Origin: Methanoculleus sp. | GTDB taxonomy: Archaea > Halobacteriota > Methanomicrobia > Methanomicrobiales > Methanoculleaceae | DNA: 64,000 nucleotides | Assembly (NCBI RefSeq): GCF_020696975.1 | Contig: NZ_JAJGBK010000014.1 | Location: 62,001-126,000, forward strand | Reading direction: 5' to 3' | Shown here: positions 1 through 8,346 of the stretch, piece by piece | How the letters are laid out: the number at the start of each line of letters is the position of its first letter | Position numbering within the stretch: position 1 is the stretch's first letter | The notes under the pieces: generated by a model | Database searches by the model: none | What the model was told of the DNA's origin: nothing | The model's input: only the letters and a program-made list of their open reading frames with translations | Translations under genes and position numbers: made by a program

Positions 1-101
1 ATGAGGAAGACGACGGTCAGGACCAGGGAGGCGTAGAGGTACGACCGGAACTGCCGCGCCGGTCTGAACGCCTCTCCGATGCGGAGCGGGATGAGGGGCA
101 T
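1..101 (-). CDS. Membrane protein, N-terminal fragment (cut by window edge)
   Basis: Only the first 33 or so codons are visible, reading leftwards from an ATG at 99-101. The fragment begins MPLIPLRIGEAF, is basic, and then enters a hydrophobic stretch (LYASLVLTVVFLI) that looks like a first membrane helix with a cytoplasmic N-terminus. This layout is common in small bacterial PH-domain (YdbS/YdbT-like) membrane proteins, but too little is present to name a family. The rest lies outside the window. Confidence 0.5.
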   Translation of the reverse strand, partial: MPLIPLRIGEAFRPARQFRSYLYASLVLTVVFL

Positions 102-119
102 GATATCAGACCACCTATC

Positions 120-599
120 TCAATCCAGACGGATTAAGCCTTCCCCGCCGGCGAGGTCCTTTCTGAGGATGTGACGATCGGCCCCCTCGCCAAAGTAGGC
201 CGGACAGAAGTCGGTCTCACGGAACCCGTGCTTCTCGTAGAGCGCACGGGCGGGGCGGTTTCCCGGCGCAACCGAGAGGTAGACCTCCATCGCTCCCCGC
301 TCCCGGAGACTCTCGATGACCGCGGCAACCAGGCTCTCCCCGAACCCCCTGCGCCGGTGCTGCCCCGAGATCACCAGCCGGATGATCCACCCGGTCTCTG
401 GCCGGTGCTGCACGAGAGCCCCGATGGTGTAGCCGACGACCCTCCCGGCACATTCCGCGACGAGGAATGTATCGGCGAAGAGGACACCCGCCTGCCGGAC
501 GAAGACCCCGGGCTTGCACCCTTTCGGGCTGTTCTCCTGCTCAAGGCCGCACACAAGAGCATAATCCTCTTCACGGTATCTCCTGATGACGAGATCCAT
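120..599 (-). CDS. GNAT family N-acetyltransferase
   Basis: A 159-residue protein with the GNAT fold. The acetyl-CoA pyrophosphate-binding motif is QHRRRGFG (Q/R-x-x-G-x-G), preceded by the beta-strand WIIRLVIS and followed by an N-R-P-A-R-x-L-Y-x-K-x-G-F motif near the C-terminus that is typical of RimI-like members. I start it at the ATG at 597-599 (MDLVIRRYREEDY). The in-frame extension upstream to 728 has no acetyltransferase similarity and covers a hairpin-rich intergenic stretch. The substrate (protein N-terminus or small amine) cannot be told from the sequence. It lies 125 bp downstream of a small charged protein gene on the same strand. Confidence 0.85.
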   Translation of the reverse strand: MDLVIRRYREEDYALVCGLEQENSPKGCKPGVFVRQAGVLFADTFLVAECAGRVVGYTIGALVQHRPETGWIIRLVISGQHRRRGFGESLVAAVIESLRERGAMEVYLSVAPGNRPARALYEKHGFRETDFCPAYFGEGADRHILRKDLAGGEGLIRLD

Positions 600-638
600 A
601 CCGGAGTATTCGCCGTTAAGGTTTATACACCGGTGGTG

Positions 639-708
639 CACCCCGCGGGGTGAACGCAGCCGTTCAACCGCAAAAAAGAACCGGCCCGGAGGCGTCACGC
701 CCCCGGGC
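639..708. repeat. Cluster of short hairpins between two minus-strand genes
   Basis: Three adjacent inverted repeats fill most of this gap. 639-652 is a perfect palindrome with CACCCC/GGGGTG arms around GC. 652-665 is GAACG-CAGC-CGTTC. 684-708 has GCCCGG/CCGGGC outer arms enclosing GGCG-TCA-CGCC. A-rich sequence lies at 670-677. The cluster sits just past the stop of the 68-residue gene (minus strand), so part of it may be a terminator. It also resembles hairpin clusters seen at 16.25, 43.3 and 54.8 kb. Confidence 0.5.
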
Positions 709-724
709 GCCCCTGAACCCCGAC

Positions 725-931
725 TCACTTCTTCGCGCCGGCCTGGAGCATGTCGCGCGCCATCTTGTAGGTCTCGACCTTCTGCTGCATCAACTCAATC
801 CAGTGCTCTTTCATCTTGATGCGGTTCTCAACCATCCGGACCGTCAACTGCCGCATCTGGTCCTCGTCGAGAAGTTCGAACATCCGCTCAAGGAGCATCC
901 CGTGAGCACCGGGTCTAGCGCCATGTGTCAT
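725..931 (-). CDS. Small charged helical protein of unknown function
   Basis: A 68-residue protein that I do not recognise. It is strongly predicted to be helical, with long runs of charged and amide residues (MLLERMFELLDEDQ, RQLTVRMVENRIKMKEHW, QQKVETYKMARDML) and no membrane segment or Cys pairs. The leucine/methionine spacing would suit a coiled coil or a small helical bundle. Its start is ATG at 929-931. Codon use matches the neighbours, which argues for a real gene. It is followed by a hairpin cluster and then the acetyltransferase gene. Confidence 0.6.
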   Translation of the reverse strand: MTHGARPGAHGMLLERMFELLDEDQMRQLTVRMVENRIKMKEHWIELMQQKVETYKMARDMLQAGAKK

Positions 932-1029
932 CTCATAACCCCCTCACTGCGATCTGCCTTCCGGGCAGAACGGCACCCCTGTGCTCACCGGGTCATAAAA
1001 ATCTTATGGCGGATGTGGCTGCCCCGCGC

Positions 1030-1398
1030 TTAACCGGATGGCGCGAACGCCTCGCCGTGTTCGGCCCAGTTCTCGACGGGGGGCTCGTAGAGGACGATAT
1101 AGACGTCTTCAGGGCGAACACCCGCATCATGGGCGAGGTGCTCCACGATCGCCCGGTAAAGCCCCTGTTTCTTCTCGGGCCCGCGCCCCGGCATGAGCGA
1201 GACCTCGATCAGGACCGCGTCGCCGGACCGGCCGGGAGGTATCGGGAAGTTCTCCTCCTTTCGCTCGCAGATCCGGATCCAGAGGGCGGTCTCCGGGGTC
1301 TGCAGTGCGTCCACAAAAGCCTGGCGGAGGCTCTCGATAAGCGATTGCCGGTACTCGACGGATTTCCCGGTGCGGATCTCGACCTTTACAAGCGGCAT
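1030..1398 (-). CDS. Tautomerase-superfamily protein (4-oxalocrotonate tautomerase-like)
   Basis: A 122-residue protein starting MPLVKVEIRTGKS. The proline directly after the initiator Met is the catalytic base of the tautomerase superfamily, so removal of Met would expose Pro1. The rest fits the beta-alpha-beta fold: a long helix follows (QSLIESLRQAFVDAL), then a second beta-alpha unit (IEVSLMPGRG, EKKQGLYRAIVEHL) and the strand DVYIVLYEPPVENW. This is about twice the length of minimal 4-OT subunits, so one chain holds two copies of the fold unit, as in the tautomerase_2/MIF-size classes. The substrate is unknown. It is transcribed away from the nitrogenase-like gene upstream. Confidence 0.75.
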   Translation of the reverse strand: MPLVKVEIRTGKSVEYRQSLIESLRQAFVDALQTPETALWIRICERKEENFPIPPGRSGDAVLIEVSLMPGRGPEKKQGLYRAIVEHLAHDAGVRPEDVYIVLYEPPVENWAEHGEAFAPSG

Positions 1399-1487
1399 TC
1401 AGACCAACCTCCAGCAGCAGCCGGGGGTCCGGGCGAACCCCCGTTCTCCTGCATGAGTGCTCTGGCACCGGGAGTAATAACGCTTTC

Positions 1488-2654
1488 TTAGAAGAGGTCC
1501 GCGTTCTCGCTCTCCGGGCGCCGGTTCCGGTTTGCGCAGGCGTTGAGCACGTCGTCCATCAATTGAAGCGCCCCTTCAACCCCGGCAACCGCGCGGGAGG
1601 AGAGGAGGACCCTGCCCCGGAGCGGCGACGTCAGCCCGACGAACGCTGCGCCGGGAGCGACCGTCCGCTCGTAGGATGACCCGATGACCAGGTCCGGCTC
1701 GGCGTCACGGATCATCTCCCGGATGGCCGAGAAGTCGGTCGATGAGGTGGCGTCGCCGCTGCATCCGCCCGGAGCATTCCGGGCCGCGACGCAGGCGATA
1801 TCGGCCCCGAGGTAGCGGTCGAGGAGATCGCCGGCAAACGCGGCATACGCGTTCGATGCGGCGATCACCACCCGCGGGGGGTCGAACCTCTTGAGGTACT
1901 TCCCGCAGGCCTTCCGTATCCGGGCGTCAGCCCACGCAATCTCCTCTGCAACCGGCCGGGAATCGACGCCGTCGATTGCGGCTGAAAGCCTCTCGAAGGT
2001 CTCGCCGACGGCGTCAAGCCCGAGGAGCGAGCCGCACCACGTCCCGACGCCGCTTGCAAGGTCCGGGTTTGTCCCGACCGTGAAGGGCGCCGCCCGGTGG
2101 ACCGCATCGTACCGGTCCAGGCAGAAGGTGGTGGCGACCGGGGCGCCGGCGAGGCTGAGAAGGCGCCGCGCCTCGATGGCGTTTCCCCGGCAGAAGGGGT
2201 CGGTCCGGCAGACGCCGTCGATGTTGACGCCGGGAGTGCCAGTGTCCACCTCCGGCGCGATCGTATCGAGCGCCCGGCGGTAGCCGGCCTCAAGGTCGCC
2301 GAGGAACCCCGGGCTGTCGACGAAGAGGACCTGCCCGTCACGGGCAAGACCGGCGAGGTCCTCACCCATGATCGCCGGCACGCAGGTGTTGACAACGGCT
2401 ATCCGGGAGTATCGGCCGTCGAGTTCCCGGATCACCTCCGCGAGACGGGGCTCCGTCCCGAAGATGACCTCGCTCTCGACGAGGAACGTCCCGTGGATGG
2501 GGACCCCGACGAGCGACGCGGGGTAGAAGTAGCACCCGCTCGAACCGTGGACGACGACGGCGAGGTCCTCGAACCCCGAAAGACAGGCGACCGCCCCGGT
2601 CATTGCACAGGGCCAGAGCGGGTTCTCGCACGGCGTACGCTGGTCGTTTTGCAT
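1488..2654 (-). CDS. Nitrogenase component 1-like protein (NifD/NifK family), orphan
   Basis: A 388-residue protein of the nitrogenase component 1 (oxidoreductase) superfamily. Supporting features are the N-terminal cysteines C9, C16, C24 and C41 (VVVHGSSGC), the motif AVVNTCVPAIMGEDLAGL that matches the conserved TCvpeiiGdD block of NifD/NifK-type proteins, and later Rossmann-like segments (PPRVVIAASNAYAAF, PDLVIGSSYER). It is shorter than true NifD or NifK (about 450-550 residues). The N-terminus does not match what I recall of CfbD, the F430 biosynthesis subunit. No NifH-like reductase or second subunit is adjacent. The true substrate and metallocluster are therefore open. Confidence 0.75.
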   Translation of the reverse strand: MQNDQRTPCENPLWPCAMTGAVACLSGFEDLAVVVHGSSGCYFYPASLVGVPIHGTFLVESEVIFGTEPRLAEVIRELDGRYSRIAVVNTCVPAIMGEDLAGLARDGQVLFVDSPGFLGDLEAGYRRALDTIAPEVDTGTPGVNIDGVCRTDPFCRGNAIEARRLLSLAGAPVATTFCLDRYDAVHRAAPFTVGTNPDLASGVGTWCGSLLGLDAVGETFERLSAAIDGVDSRPVAEEIAWADARIRKACGKYLKRFDPPRVVIAASNAYAAFAGDLLDRYLGADIACVAARNAPGGCSGDATSSTDFSAIREMIRDAEPDLVIGSSYERTVAPGAAFVGLTSPLRGRVLLSSRAVAGVEGALQLMDDVLNACANRNRRPESENADLF

Positions 2655-2680
2655 CGGTCTAAAAGATCATGGCGGTGCGG

Positions 2681-2690
2681 AGATATAAAG
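2681..2690 (-). promoter_or_regulatory. TATA box of the nitrogenase-like gene
   Basis: Read on the minus strand, CTTTATATCT lies about 30 bp before the ATG at 2652-2654. It would place the transcription start a few bases upstream of the codon, giving a very short leader. The surrounding DNA is GC-rich, so this AT island stands out. Confidence 0.5.
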
Positions 2691-2726
2691 GACGGTCATT
2701 TCGGGAAAAATGAGGGAGTGACGGCC

Positions 2727-3848
2727 CTACACCGTCTTCACGAGCCCCGCGAGGTAGCGCCCGACCTCGCTCGTCTTCTTCGCCCCGCCCATATCCCGGG
2801 GCACATACCCATCAAGGATGCTCCGCTCGATCGCCCGGAGGACCGCCGCCGCCGCCTCGTGCTCGCCGAGGTGGTCGAGGAGCATCGAGCCCGCCCAGAC
2901 GGTGGCGAGCGGGTTTGCGACATCCTGGCCGCGGTACTTCGGCGCGGAGCCGTGGATCGGCTCAAACATCGATGTGCCGGAGGGGTTGATGTTCCCGCCG
3001 GGAGCAAGCCCGAGCCCGCCCTGGATCATGGCCCCGAGATCGGTGATGATGTCGCCGAACATATTCGGCGTGACGACGACGTCGAACCACTCGGGGTTCT
3101 TGACGAACCACATCGTGACGGCGTCGACGAAGTTGAACTCCGTTTTAACATCAGGGTAGCCGGCGGCGACATCGGTGAAGACATCACGCCAGAGGCCGTA
3201 GACGTCGGAGAGGACGTTTGCCTTGTCAACCGACGTGACCTTCTTCTCCCTCGCTGCGGCGAGGTCGAAGGCGTAGCGGATCGCCCGCTCGGCACCCGCC
3301 CGGGTGACGACGCCGATCTGGTAGGCGAGTTCCTCGGCATCGGTCTCGACGTCGAGGCCGAACCTGACGTTGTAGATGTCGCGGACGACCTCGAGGGTCT
3401 TTTTCTCGCGCTTCCCGGTGAGGCGCGAACCGATCCCGACGTAGAAGTCCTCGGTGTTCTCCCGGACGACGACGAAGTCGATATCCTCCGGGCCCTTGTT
3501 CGCAAGCGGCGTCGCGACCCCGTCGAGGAGTTTGATCGGCCGCAGGTTGATGAACTGGTCGAAGTGGAACCGGATGGCAAGCAGGATACCCTTTTCAAGA
3601 ATCCCGGGTTTCACCCGGTCGTCGCCGATCGCTCCGAAGTAGATCGCGGAGAACTTCGAGAGTTCCCGGATATCCTCCTCGGTCAGGAGTTCGCCGGTTT
3701 TAAGGTAGCGCTCCGCCCCGATATCGAACTCCGTCCACGCGATATCGAACCCGTAGCGCTCTCCTGCGGCATCAAGGACCTCTCTCCCTGCCGCCACGAT
3801 CTCGGGGCCGATACCGTCCCCGCCGATTGCGGCTACTCTGTGCTGCAT
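2727..3848 (-). CDS. leuB: 3-isopropylmalate (or homoisocitrate) dehydrogenase
   Basis: A 373-residue beta-decarboxylating dehydrogenase of the isocitrate/isopropylmalate family. It begins MQHRVAAIGGDGIGPEI, the nucleotide-binding N-terminus of LeuB. It contains VVRENTEDFYVGIGSR and the metal-binding signature NMFGDIITDLGAMIQGGLG, followed by EPIHGSAPKYRGQDVANP. The start is the ATG at 3846-3848, giving a 16-bp overlap with the dehydratase small-subunit gene. Together with the next two genes it forms a leuD/leuC-type operon. In methanogens this family serves leucine synthesis (LeuB) or 2-oxosuberate synthesis for coenzyme B (AksF), and sequence reading alone does not separate them. Confidence 0.88.
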   Translation of the reverse strand: MQHRVAAIGGDGIGPEIVAAGREVLDAAGERYGFDIAWTEFDIGAERYLKTGELLTEEDIRELSKFSAIYFGAIGDDRVKPGILEKGILLAIRFHFDQFINLRPIKLLDGVATPLANKGPEDIDFVVVRENTEDFYVGIGSRLTGKREKKTLEVVRDIYNVRFGLDVETDAEELAYQIGVVTRAGAERAIRYAFDLAAAREKKVTSVDKANVLSDVYGLWRDVFTDVAAGYPDVKTEFNFVDAVTMWFVKNPEWFDVVVTPNMFGDIITDLGAMIQGGLGLAPGGNINPSGTSMFEPIHGSAPKYRGQDVANPLATVWAGSMLLDHLGEHEAAAAVLRAIERSILDGYVPRDMGGAKKTSEVGRYLAGLVKTV

Positions 3849-4324
3849 GTCTCCACCCTCTCCAGGTCTTTCGCGTAGGCCACAAGCCCGCCGGCATCCA
3901 CGATCTCTTTGAGGAACCCGGGTATCGGCTCGACGGCGAGCCGCCGGCCGTCGACCTCGATGAAGCCGGCGGCGATATCCACGCTGACGGTCTCGCCGTC
4001 CCGGATCGTCTCCGCCTCCGGGCAGACCAGGGGCAGGAGCCCGGTGTTCACGGCGTTCCGGTAGAAGATCCGGGCAAAGGACTTCGCGACCACGACCTTC
4101 ACTCCGGCGCCGAGGAGCGCGAGCGGCGCGTGCTCGCGGGAGGAGCCGCACCCGAAGTTGGTTCCGGCGACGACGATGTCGCCCTCACCCGCCTCCTTTG
4201 CAAACGCATCGCGCGTCCCCTCAAACGCATGCTTTGCAAGTTCCGCCGGGTCGTAAATGGTGAGGAACCTCCCCGGTATGATTGCATCCGTATCGATATC
4301 GTTGCCGAACTTCCAGACTCGCAT
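3833..4324 (-). CDS. leuD: 3-isopropylmalate dehydratase / homoaconitase small subunit
   Basis: A 163-residue swivel-domain subunit of an aconitase-family hydro-lyase. It shows the N-terminal DIDTDAIIPGRFL segment, the GTNFGCGSSREHAP motif, and AKSFARIFYRNAVNTGLLP. The loop after IIPG reads RFLTIYDP. In Methanocaldococcus the residues at this loop separate isopropylmalate isomerase (YLVY) from homoaconitase (YLRT), and this protein has neither. It would pair with the large subunit encoded 3 bp upstream in the same operon. LeuD or AksE function cannot be decided here. Confidence 0.9.
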   Translation of the reverse strand: MRVWKFGNDIDTDAIIPGRFLTIYDPAELAKHAFEGTRDAFAKEAGEGDIVVAGTNFGCGSSREHAPLALLGAGVKVVVAKSFARIFYRNAVNTGLLPLVCPEAETIRDGETVSVDIAAGFIEVDGRRLAVEPIPGFLKEIVDAGGLVAYAKDLERVETCSTE

Positions 4325-4327
4325 GAC

Positions 4328-5581
4328 TCACACCTCCCTCGGGTCGGTGATCTCACCGTAGAGGGCGCTTGCCGCCGCCGTCGCCGGCGAGGAGAGGTAG
4401 ACCGACGCCTGCGCACTCCCCTGCCTCCCTCGGAAGTTCCGGTTCGACGTCGAGAGCGAGACCTCCCCGGGGGCGAGGAGGCCGAACGCCCCGCCCATGC
4501 AGGGGCCGCAGCAGGGCGCTTCCACAAGGGCTCCGGCCGCGACGAACCGTTCGATCAGGCCGCCCCGGAGGGCCTTGAGGTACTCCGTCCGCGAGGCGGG
4601 GATGACGATCACCCTTACACCGTCCGCGAAGCGGTCGGCGTTCCCCATCACCTCGGCCGCCTCGGCAAGGTCCTCGTAGCGCCCGTTCGTGCAGGAGCCG
4701 ATGAAGACCTGGTCGACCTTCGTCCCGGCGACCTTCGTTACGTCCACGACGTTGTCGACGTTATGGGGGACGGCGACCTGCGGGGCGAGGCCGGTGACGT
4801 CGTAGTGCCGGCGCTCCCGGTACTCCGCGTCGGGGTCGCCTGCAAGGTCGAACGGCTCGATATCGCGCCGGGCGGTGACATACTCCCAGGTGGCCGCGTC
4901 GGGGGTCACGATCCCGGCCTTCGCTCCCATCTCTATCGCCATGTTCGCGCAGGTCATCCGGCCCGCCATATTCATATCATGCATGGCCTTCCCGGTGAAC
5001 TCGAGCGCCATGTAGGTCGCGCCGTCGGCGCCGATGTCCCCGGCGAGCGAGAGGATGAGGTCTTTTGCCCCGACCCGCCGGTTAAACGCACCCTCGACTT
5101 CGACGAGGATGCTCTCCGGCACCCGGAAGTAGAGCGCACCGAACTTTAAGACGAACCCCATATCGGTCGACCCGATGCCGGTCGCAAACGCTCCCGCCGC
5201 GCCGTAGGTGCAGGTGTGGGAGTCGGTCCCGACGACGATCTCGCCGGGTGCCGCCCGCCCCTTCTCCATCACGACCTGGTGGCAGACGCCCTCAAGGAGG
5301 TCGTAGTTGTGGATCCCCTGCTCGTCAGCAAACTGCCGCATGAAGACGTGGTTCTCGGCAGCGGGTATTGAGTCGGCGGGCACCTGGTGGTCGAAGAGCA
5401 TGATGATCCGCTCCGGATCATACACGCGCTCTCCACCCATCTCGCGAAAGACCCGGACCGCGAGCGGGCCGGTGATGTCGTGGATCATCGCCGCGTCAAC
5501 CGGGGCCATCACCACATCGCCCGCGCGGACGGATCTCCCGCACTTTTGCGAGAATATTTTTTCTGCGATCGTCGCCGGCAT
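4328..5581 (-). CDS. leuC: 3-isopropylmalate dehydratase / homoaconitase large subunit
   Basis: A 417-residue aconitase-family large subunit. The three cysteine ligands of the [4Fe-4S] cluster are visible: one in [15 protein letters not shown] and two in [15 protein letters not shown]. It also contains [14 protein letters not shown] and the N-terminal [10 protein letters not shown] typical of the short archaeal type. It is the first gene of the minus-strand operon leuC-leuD-leuB and is divergent from mutS across 146 bp. It interconverts 2- and 3-isopropylmalate, or performs the equivalent steps on homocitrate homologues for coenzyme B. Confidence 0.92.
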   Translation of the reverse strand: MPATIAEKIFSQKCGRSVRAGDVVMAPVDAAMIHDITGPLAVRVFREMGGERVYDPERIIMLFDHQVPADSIPAAENHVFMRQFADEQGIHNYDLLEGVCHQVVMEKGRAAPGEIVVGTDSHTCTYGAAGAFATGIGSTDMGFVLKFGALYFRVPESILVEVEGAFNRRVGAKDLILSLAGDIGADGATYMALEFTGKAMHDMNMAGRMTCANMAIEMGAKAGIVTPDAATWEYVTARRDIEPFDLAGDPDAEYRERRHYDVTGLAPQVAVPHNVDNVVDVTKVAGTKVDQVFIGSCTNGRYEDLAEAAEVMGNADRFADGVRVIVIPASRTEYLKALRGGLIERFVAAGALVEAPCCGPCMGGAFGLLAPGEVSLSTSNRNFRGRQGSAQASVYLSSPATAAASALYGEITDPREV

Positions 5582-5727
5582 AAAGTATCGTGTTCCTGGT
5601 ACGCGCTCCGGACGTATCTATTTTGCCGGGACCCGCCCGGGTGGTGCAGGAGATCCGGACCCATCGCGGCCGTTTTTGCGGGACAGTACCCTTATGTGAC
5701 TTTATGCGGATTCTATAAGGAGAAGCG
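5582..5727. promoter_or_regulatory. Divergent promoter region between leuC and mutS
   Basis: This 146-bp gap carries promoter-like AT islands for both directions. For mutS, ACTTTATGC (5699-5707) precedes a clear ribosome-binding site, AAGGAG (about 5719-5724), before the ATG at 5728. For leuC, a minus-strand AAAATAGATA-like box lies at about 5615-5625. No further structure was seen. Confidence 0.4.
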
Positions 5728-8346
5728 ATGAGCGACGGACCGACCCCGGCAATGCGGCAGTATTACTCAGTGAAGGCCCGGTACCCCGATGCCGTCCTCT
5801 TCTTCCGGATGGGGGACTTTTATGAGACGTTCGGGGAAGACGCCGGCGTGGTAGCCCGGGAACTCGACATAACCCTGACGGCCCGGGGCAGGGACAGGAA
5901 CGGCGACCGGATGCCGCTCGCGGGCGTCCCGCACCACGCCGCCGACGGCTACATCGCCCGCCTGGTGGGCAAGGGCTACAAGGTGGTGATCTGCGACCAG
6001 GTGGAGGACCCGAAGACCGCGAAAGGCGTCGTGAAACGGGAGGTCACGCGGGTGATCACCCCGGGAACCCTGATCGACTCCTCGATGCTCGGCTCGGCCG
6101 GGGCCCACTACCTGATGGCGGTCGCTCCCGACCAAAAAGAGACCTTCGGGCTCGCGTTCCTGGACGTCTCGACAGGGGAGTTCTTCGTCTCCTCCGGGAG
6201 CGGCGAGCGCGACTACGCCGATATCGTCTCGGAGGCGGTCAGGTACCGCCCAACAGAGGCGATCGTCCCGGAGAGCCTCAGCGGGGCGCTCCCCGGCCGG
6301 CTCGAGACCCTCGGGATGACAGTGAGCCGCTATCATGACGATGCCTTCGATACCGACGCGGCCTGCGAGCGCCTCTGCGAGCAGTTCGGGACGGCGACGC
6401 TCGACGGCTACGGGTGCGCAGAGATGCCGGGAGCAGTCGCAGCGGCCGGTGCGGCGCTCCGGTACGCCCAGGAGACCCAGCAGTCAGCCCTCCCCCACAT
6501 AACGGGGCTTTCGACCCGGGTTCCGTCGGGGACGATGGTGCTTGACGCGATCACGCTGCGGAACCTCGAGATCACGACGGGCATCCGCGGCGTTGGCGAC
6601 GGGAGCACCCTGCTTGCCGCGCTCGACGTCACGGAGACATCGATGGGGAGCCGGACGATGCGGTCGTTCCTGATCAGCCCCCTGGTCAGGAAGGACGCCA
6701 TTGAGAATCGGCTCGACGCCGTGGCGTGGTTCCTCGACCGCACCCTGGAACGGCAGGCGCTTCGCGCGAGCCTCGGCGACTTTGCCGATATCGAGCGGAT
6801 CGCGGGAAGGATCGCCTACGGGAACGCCGGGCCGCGGGATCTCGCGACACTCCGCGAGTCGCTGGAATCCATCCCGGACGTTAAAGCGCTCTTCTCCGGC
6901 GATCTCCCCGCCCTCGTCCGCGAGGCCCTCGACGCGATGGACGACCATCCCCGGGTCACGGACCTCGTCGGCAGGGCGATCGTGGACGAGCCCCCGGCGC
7001 TCGCAAAGTCCGGCGGGATGATCCGGGAGGGGTTCAACGAGAAACTCGACGAGCTCCGGCACCTCGCGACGACCGGGAAGGACTGGATCGCGGAGTTCCA
7101 GCAGCAGGAGCGGGAGAGGACCGGGATTAAGTCACTCAAGATCGGCTACAACCGGGTCTTTGGGTACTACATCGAGGTGACGAGACCGAACCTCTCCCTG
7201 GTGCCGCCGGAGTACGAGCGCCGGCAGACGACCGCGAACGGCGAGCGCTACACGATCCCCGACCTCCGGGAGAAGGAGGCGATGATCGCGACCGCCGAAG
7301 AACGCCTCGGGGCGCTTGAAGCGGAGATCTACGCCGAACTCGTCCGGACGCTCGCGGCGGAGGTCACCGGGCTCCAGGCGACCGCCCGGGCGGTGGGGCT
7401 GCTCGACGTCTACTCAGCCCTCGCGGAGGTCGCCGCCCGCTACGGCTACACCCGCCCCGTGATCGAGGAGAGCGGCCGGGTGGTCATCCGGGACGGCCGC
7501 CACCCGGTGGTGGAGCGGCACCTCCCGGTCCCGTTCGTCCCGAACGATACGGACCTTGACTCCACCGGCGACCAGATCATGATCATCACCGGGGCGAACA
7601 TGGCGGGCAAGTCCACCTACATGCGGGCGGTGGCGCTCTGCTGCATCATGGCGCAGATGGGAAGTTTCGTCCCGGCCCGCCACGCCACCGTCGGGATCGT
7701 CGACCGGGTCTTCACCCGGGTGGGGGCGTTTGACGACCTTGCCTCGGGGCAGTCGACGTTCATGGTCGAGATGCTCGAACTTGCAAACATCTTGAACAAC
7801 GCCACCGCAGCAAGCCTCGTCATCCTCGACGAGATCGGGCGCGGGACGAGCACGCTGGACGGGTGCGCCATCGCCCGGGCGGTGGTGGAGTTCCTGCACG
7901 GGAAGGCCTCCGCCGGTCCCCGGACCCTCTTTGCGACCCACTTTCATGACCTGATCGACCTTGAGGGGGCCCAGAAGCGGGTGAAGAACTTCCATTTCGC
8001 CGTGAGGGATACGGGGGAGGACGTCGTCTTCCTCCGTAAGATCATCCCCGGCGCGACCGACAGGAGTTACGGCGTCCACGTGGCGCACCTTGCCGGGGTC
8101 CCGAAGAAGGTGACCGACCGGGCGATGGAACTCTTAAAAGAGGCGTCGGCGCGGGAGATCCCGGCCGGCCCGCGGGCTCCCCGCTACACCCAGATGCTCC
8201 TCGTCGATCCCGGCGAGGGGGCCGTCCAGGAGAACCCCGCGGTCAGGGAGCTCAAAGACCTTAACCCGGACGAAATGACCCCGATCGAGGCGTTGAACAC
8301 CCTCTGCCGTCTCCGGAAGATGGCAAACGGGGGGAGGAGCGGATAA
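5728..8346 (+). CDS. mutS: DNA mismatch repair protein MutS
   Basis: An 872-residue full-length MutS1. The N-terminal mismatch-recognition domain has the Phe-x-Glu wedge (F31-Y32-E33 in RMGDFYETFG). The connector, lever and clamp regions follow, then the ATPase domain with the Walker A motif TGANMAGKST, Walker B LVILDEIGRGTST and the dimer histidine region FATHFHDLIDL. It starts 4 bp or so after an AAGGAG site and its stop overlaps the mutL ATG by one base, so the two are translationally coupled. MutS1 is scattered in archaea and usually interpreted as acquired from bacteria. Confidence 0.96.
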   Translation: MSDGPTPAMRQYYSVKARYPDAVLFFRMGDFYETFGEDAGVVARELDITLTARGRDRNGDRMPLAGVPHHAADGYIARLVGKGYKVVICDQVEDPKTAKGVVKREVTRVITPGTLIDSSMLGSAGAHYLMAVAPDQKETFGLAFLDVSTGEFFVSSGSGERDYADIVSEAVRYRPTEAIVPESLSGALPGRLETLGMTVSRYHDDAFDTDAACERLCEQFGTATLDGYGCAEMPGAVAAAGAALRYAQETQQSALPHITGLSTRVPSGTMVLDAITLRNLEITTGIRGVGDGSTLLAALDVTETSMGSRTMRSFLISPLVRKDAIENRLDAVAWFLDRTLERQALRASLGDFADIERIAGRIAYGNAGPRDLATLRESLESIPDVKALFSGDLPALVREALDAMDDHPRVTDLVGRAIVDEPPALAKSGGMIREGFNEKLDELRHLATTGKDWIAEFQQQERERTGIKSLKIGYNRVFGYYIEVTRPNLSLVPPEYERRQTTANGERYTIPDLREKEAMIATAEERLGALEAEIYAELVRTLAAEVTGLQATARAVGLLDVYSALAEVAARYGYTRPVIEESGRVVIRDGRHPVVERHLPVPFVPNDTDLDSTGDQIMIITGANMAGKSTYMRAVALCCIMAQMGSFVPARHATVGIVDRVFTRVGAFDDLASGQSTFMVEMLELANILNNATAASLVILDEIGRGTSTLDGCAIARAVVEFLHGKASAGPRTLFATHFHDLIDLEGAQKRVKNFHFAVRDTGEDVVFLRKIIPGATDRSYGVHVAHLAGVPKKVTDRAMELLKEASAREIPAGPRAPRYTQMLLVDPGEGAVQENPAVRELKDLNPDEMTPIEALNTLCRLRKMANGGRSG

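Noticed and set aside
1488-2654. Assignment as CfbD of F430 biosynthesis
   Set aside because: The N-terminal blocks and Cys layout do not agree with my memory of CfbD, and no CfbC-like reductase is near. The superfamily name is kept instead.
2097-3878. Long open frame on the plus strand opposite the nitrogenase-like and leuB genes
   Set aside because: It runs antisense to well-supported genes, is rich in Asp/Arg/Val typical of GC-rich shadow frames, and shows no motif.
3827-5149. Long plus-strand frame opposite leuD and leuC
   Set aside because: It is a shadow frame: its composition mirrors the antisense of aconitase-family genes with clear catalytic motifs.
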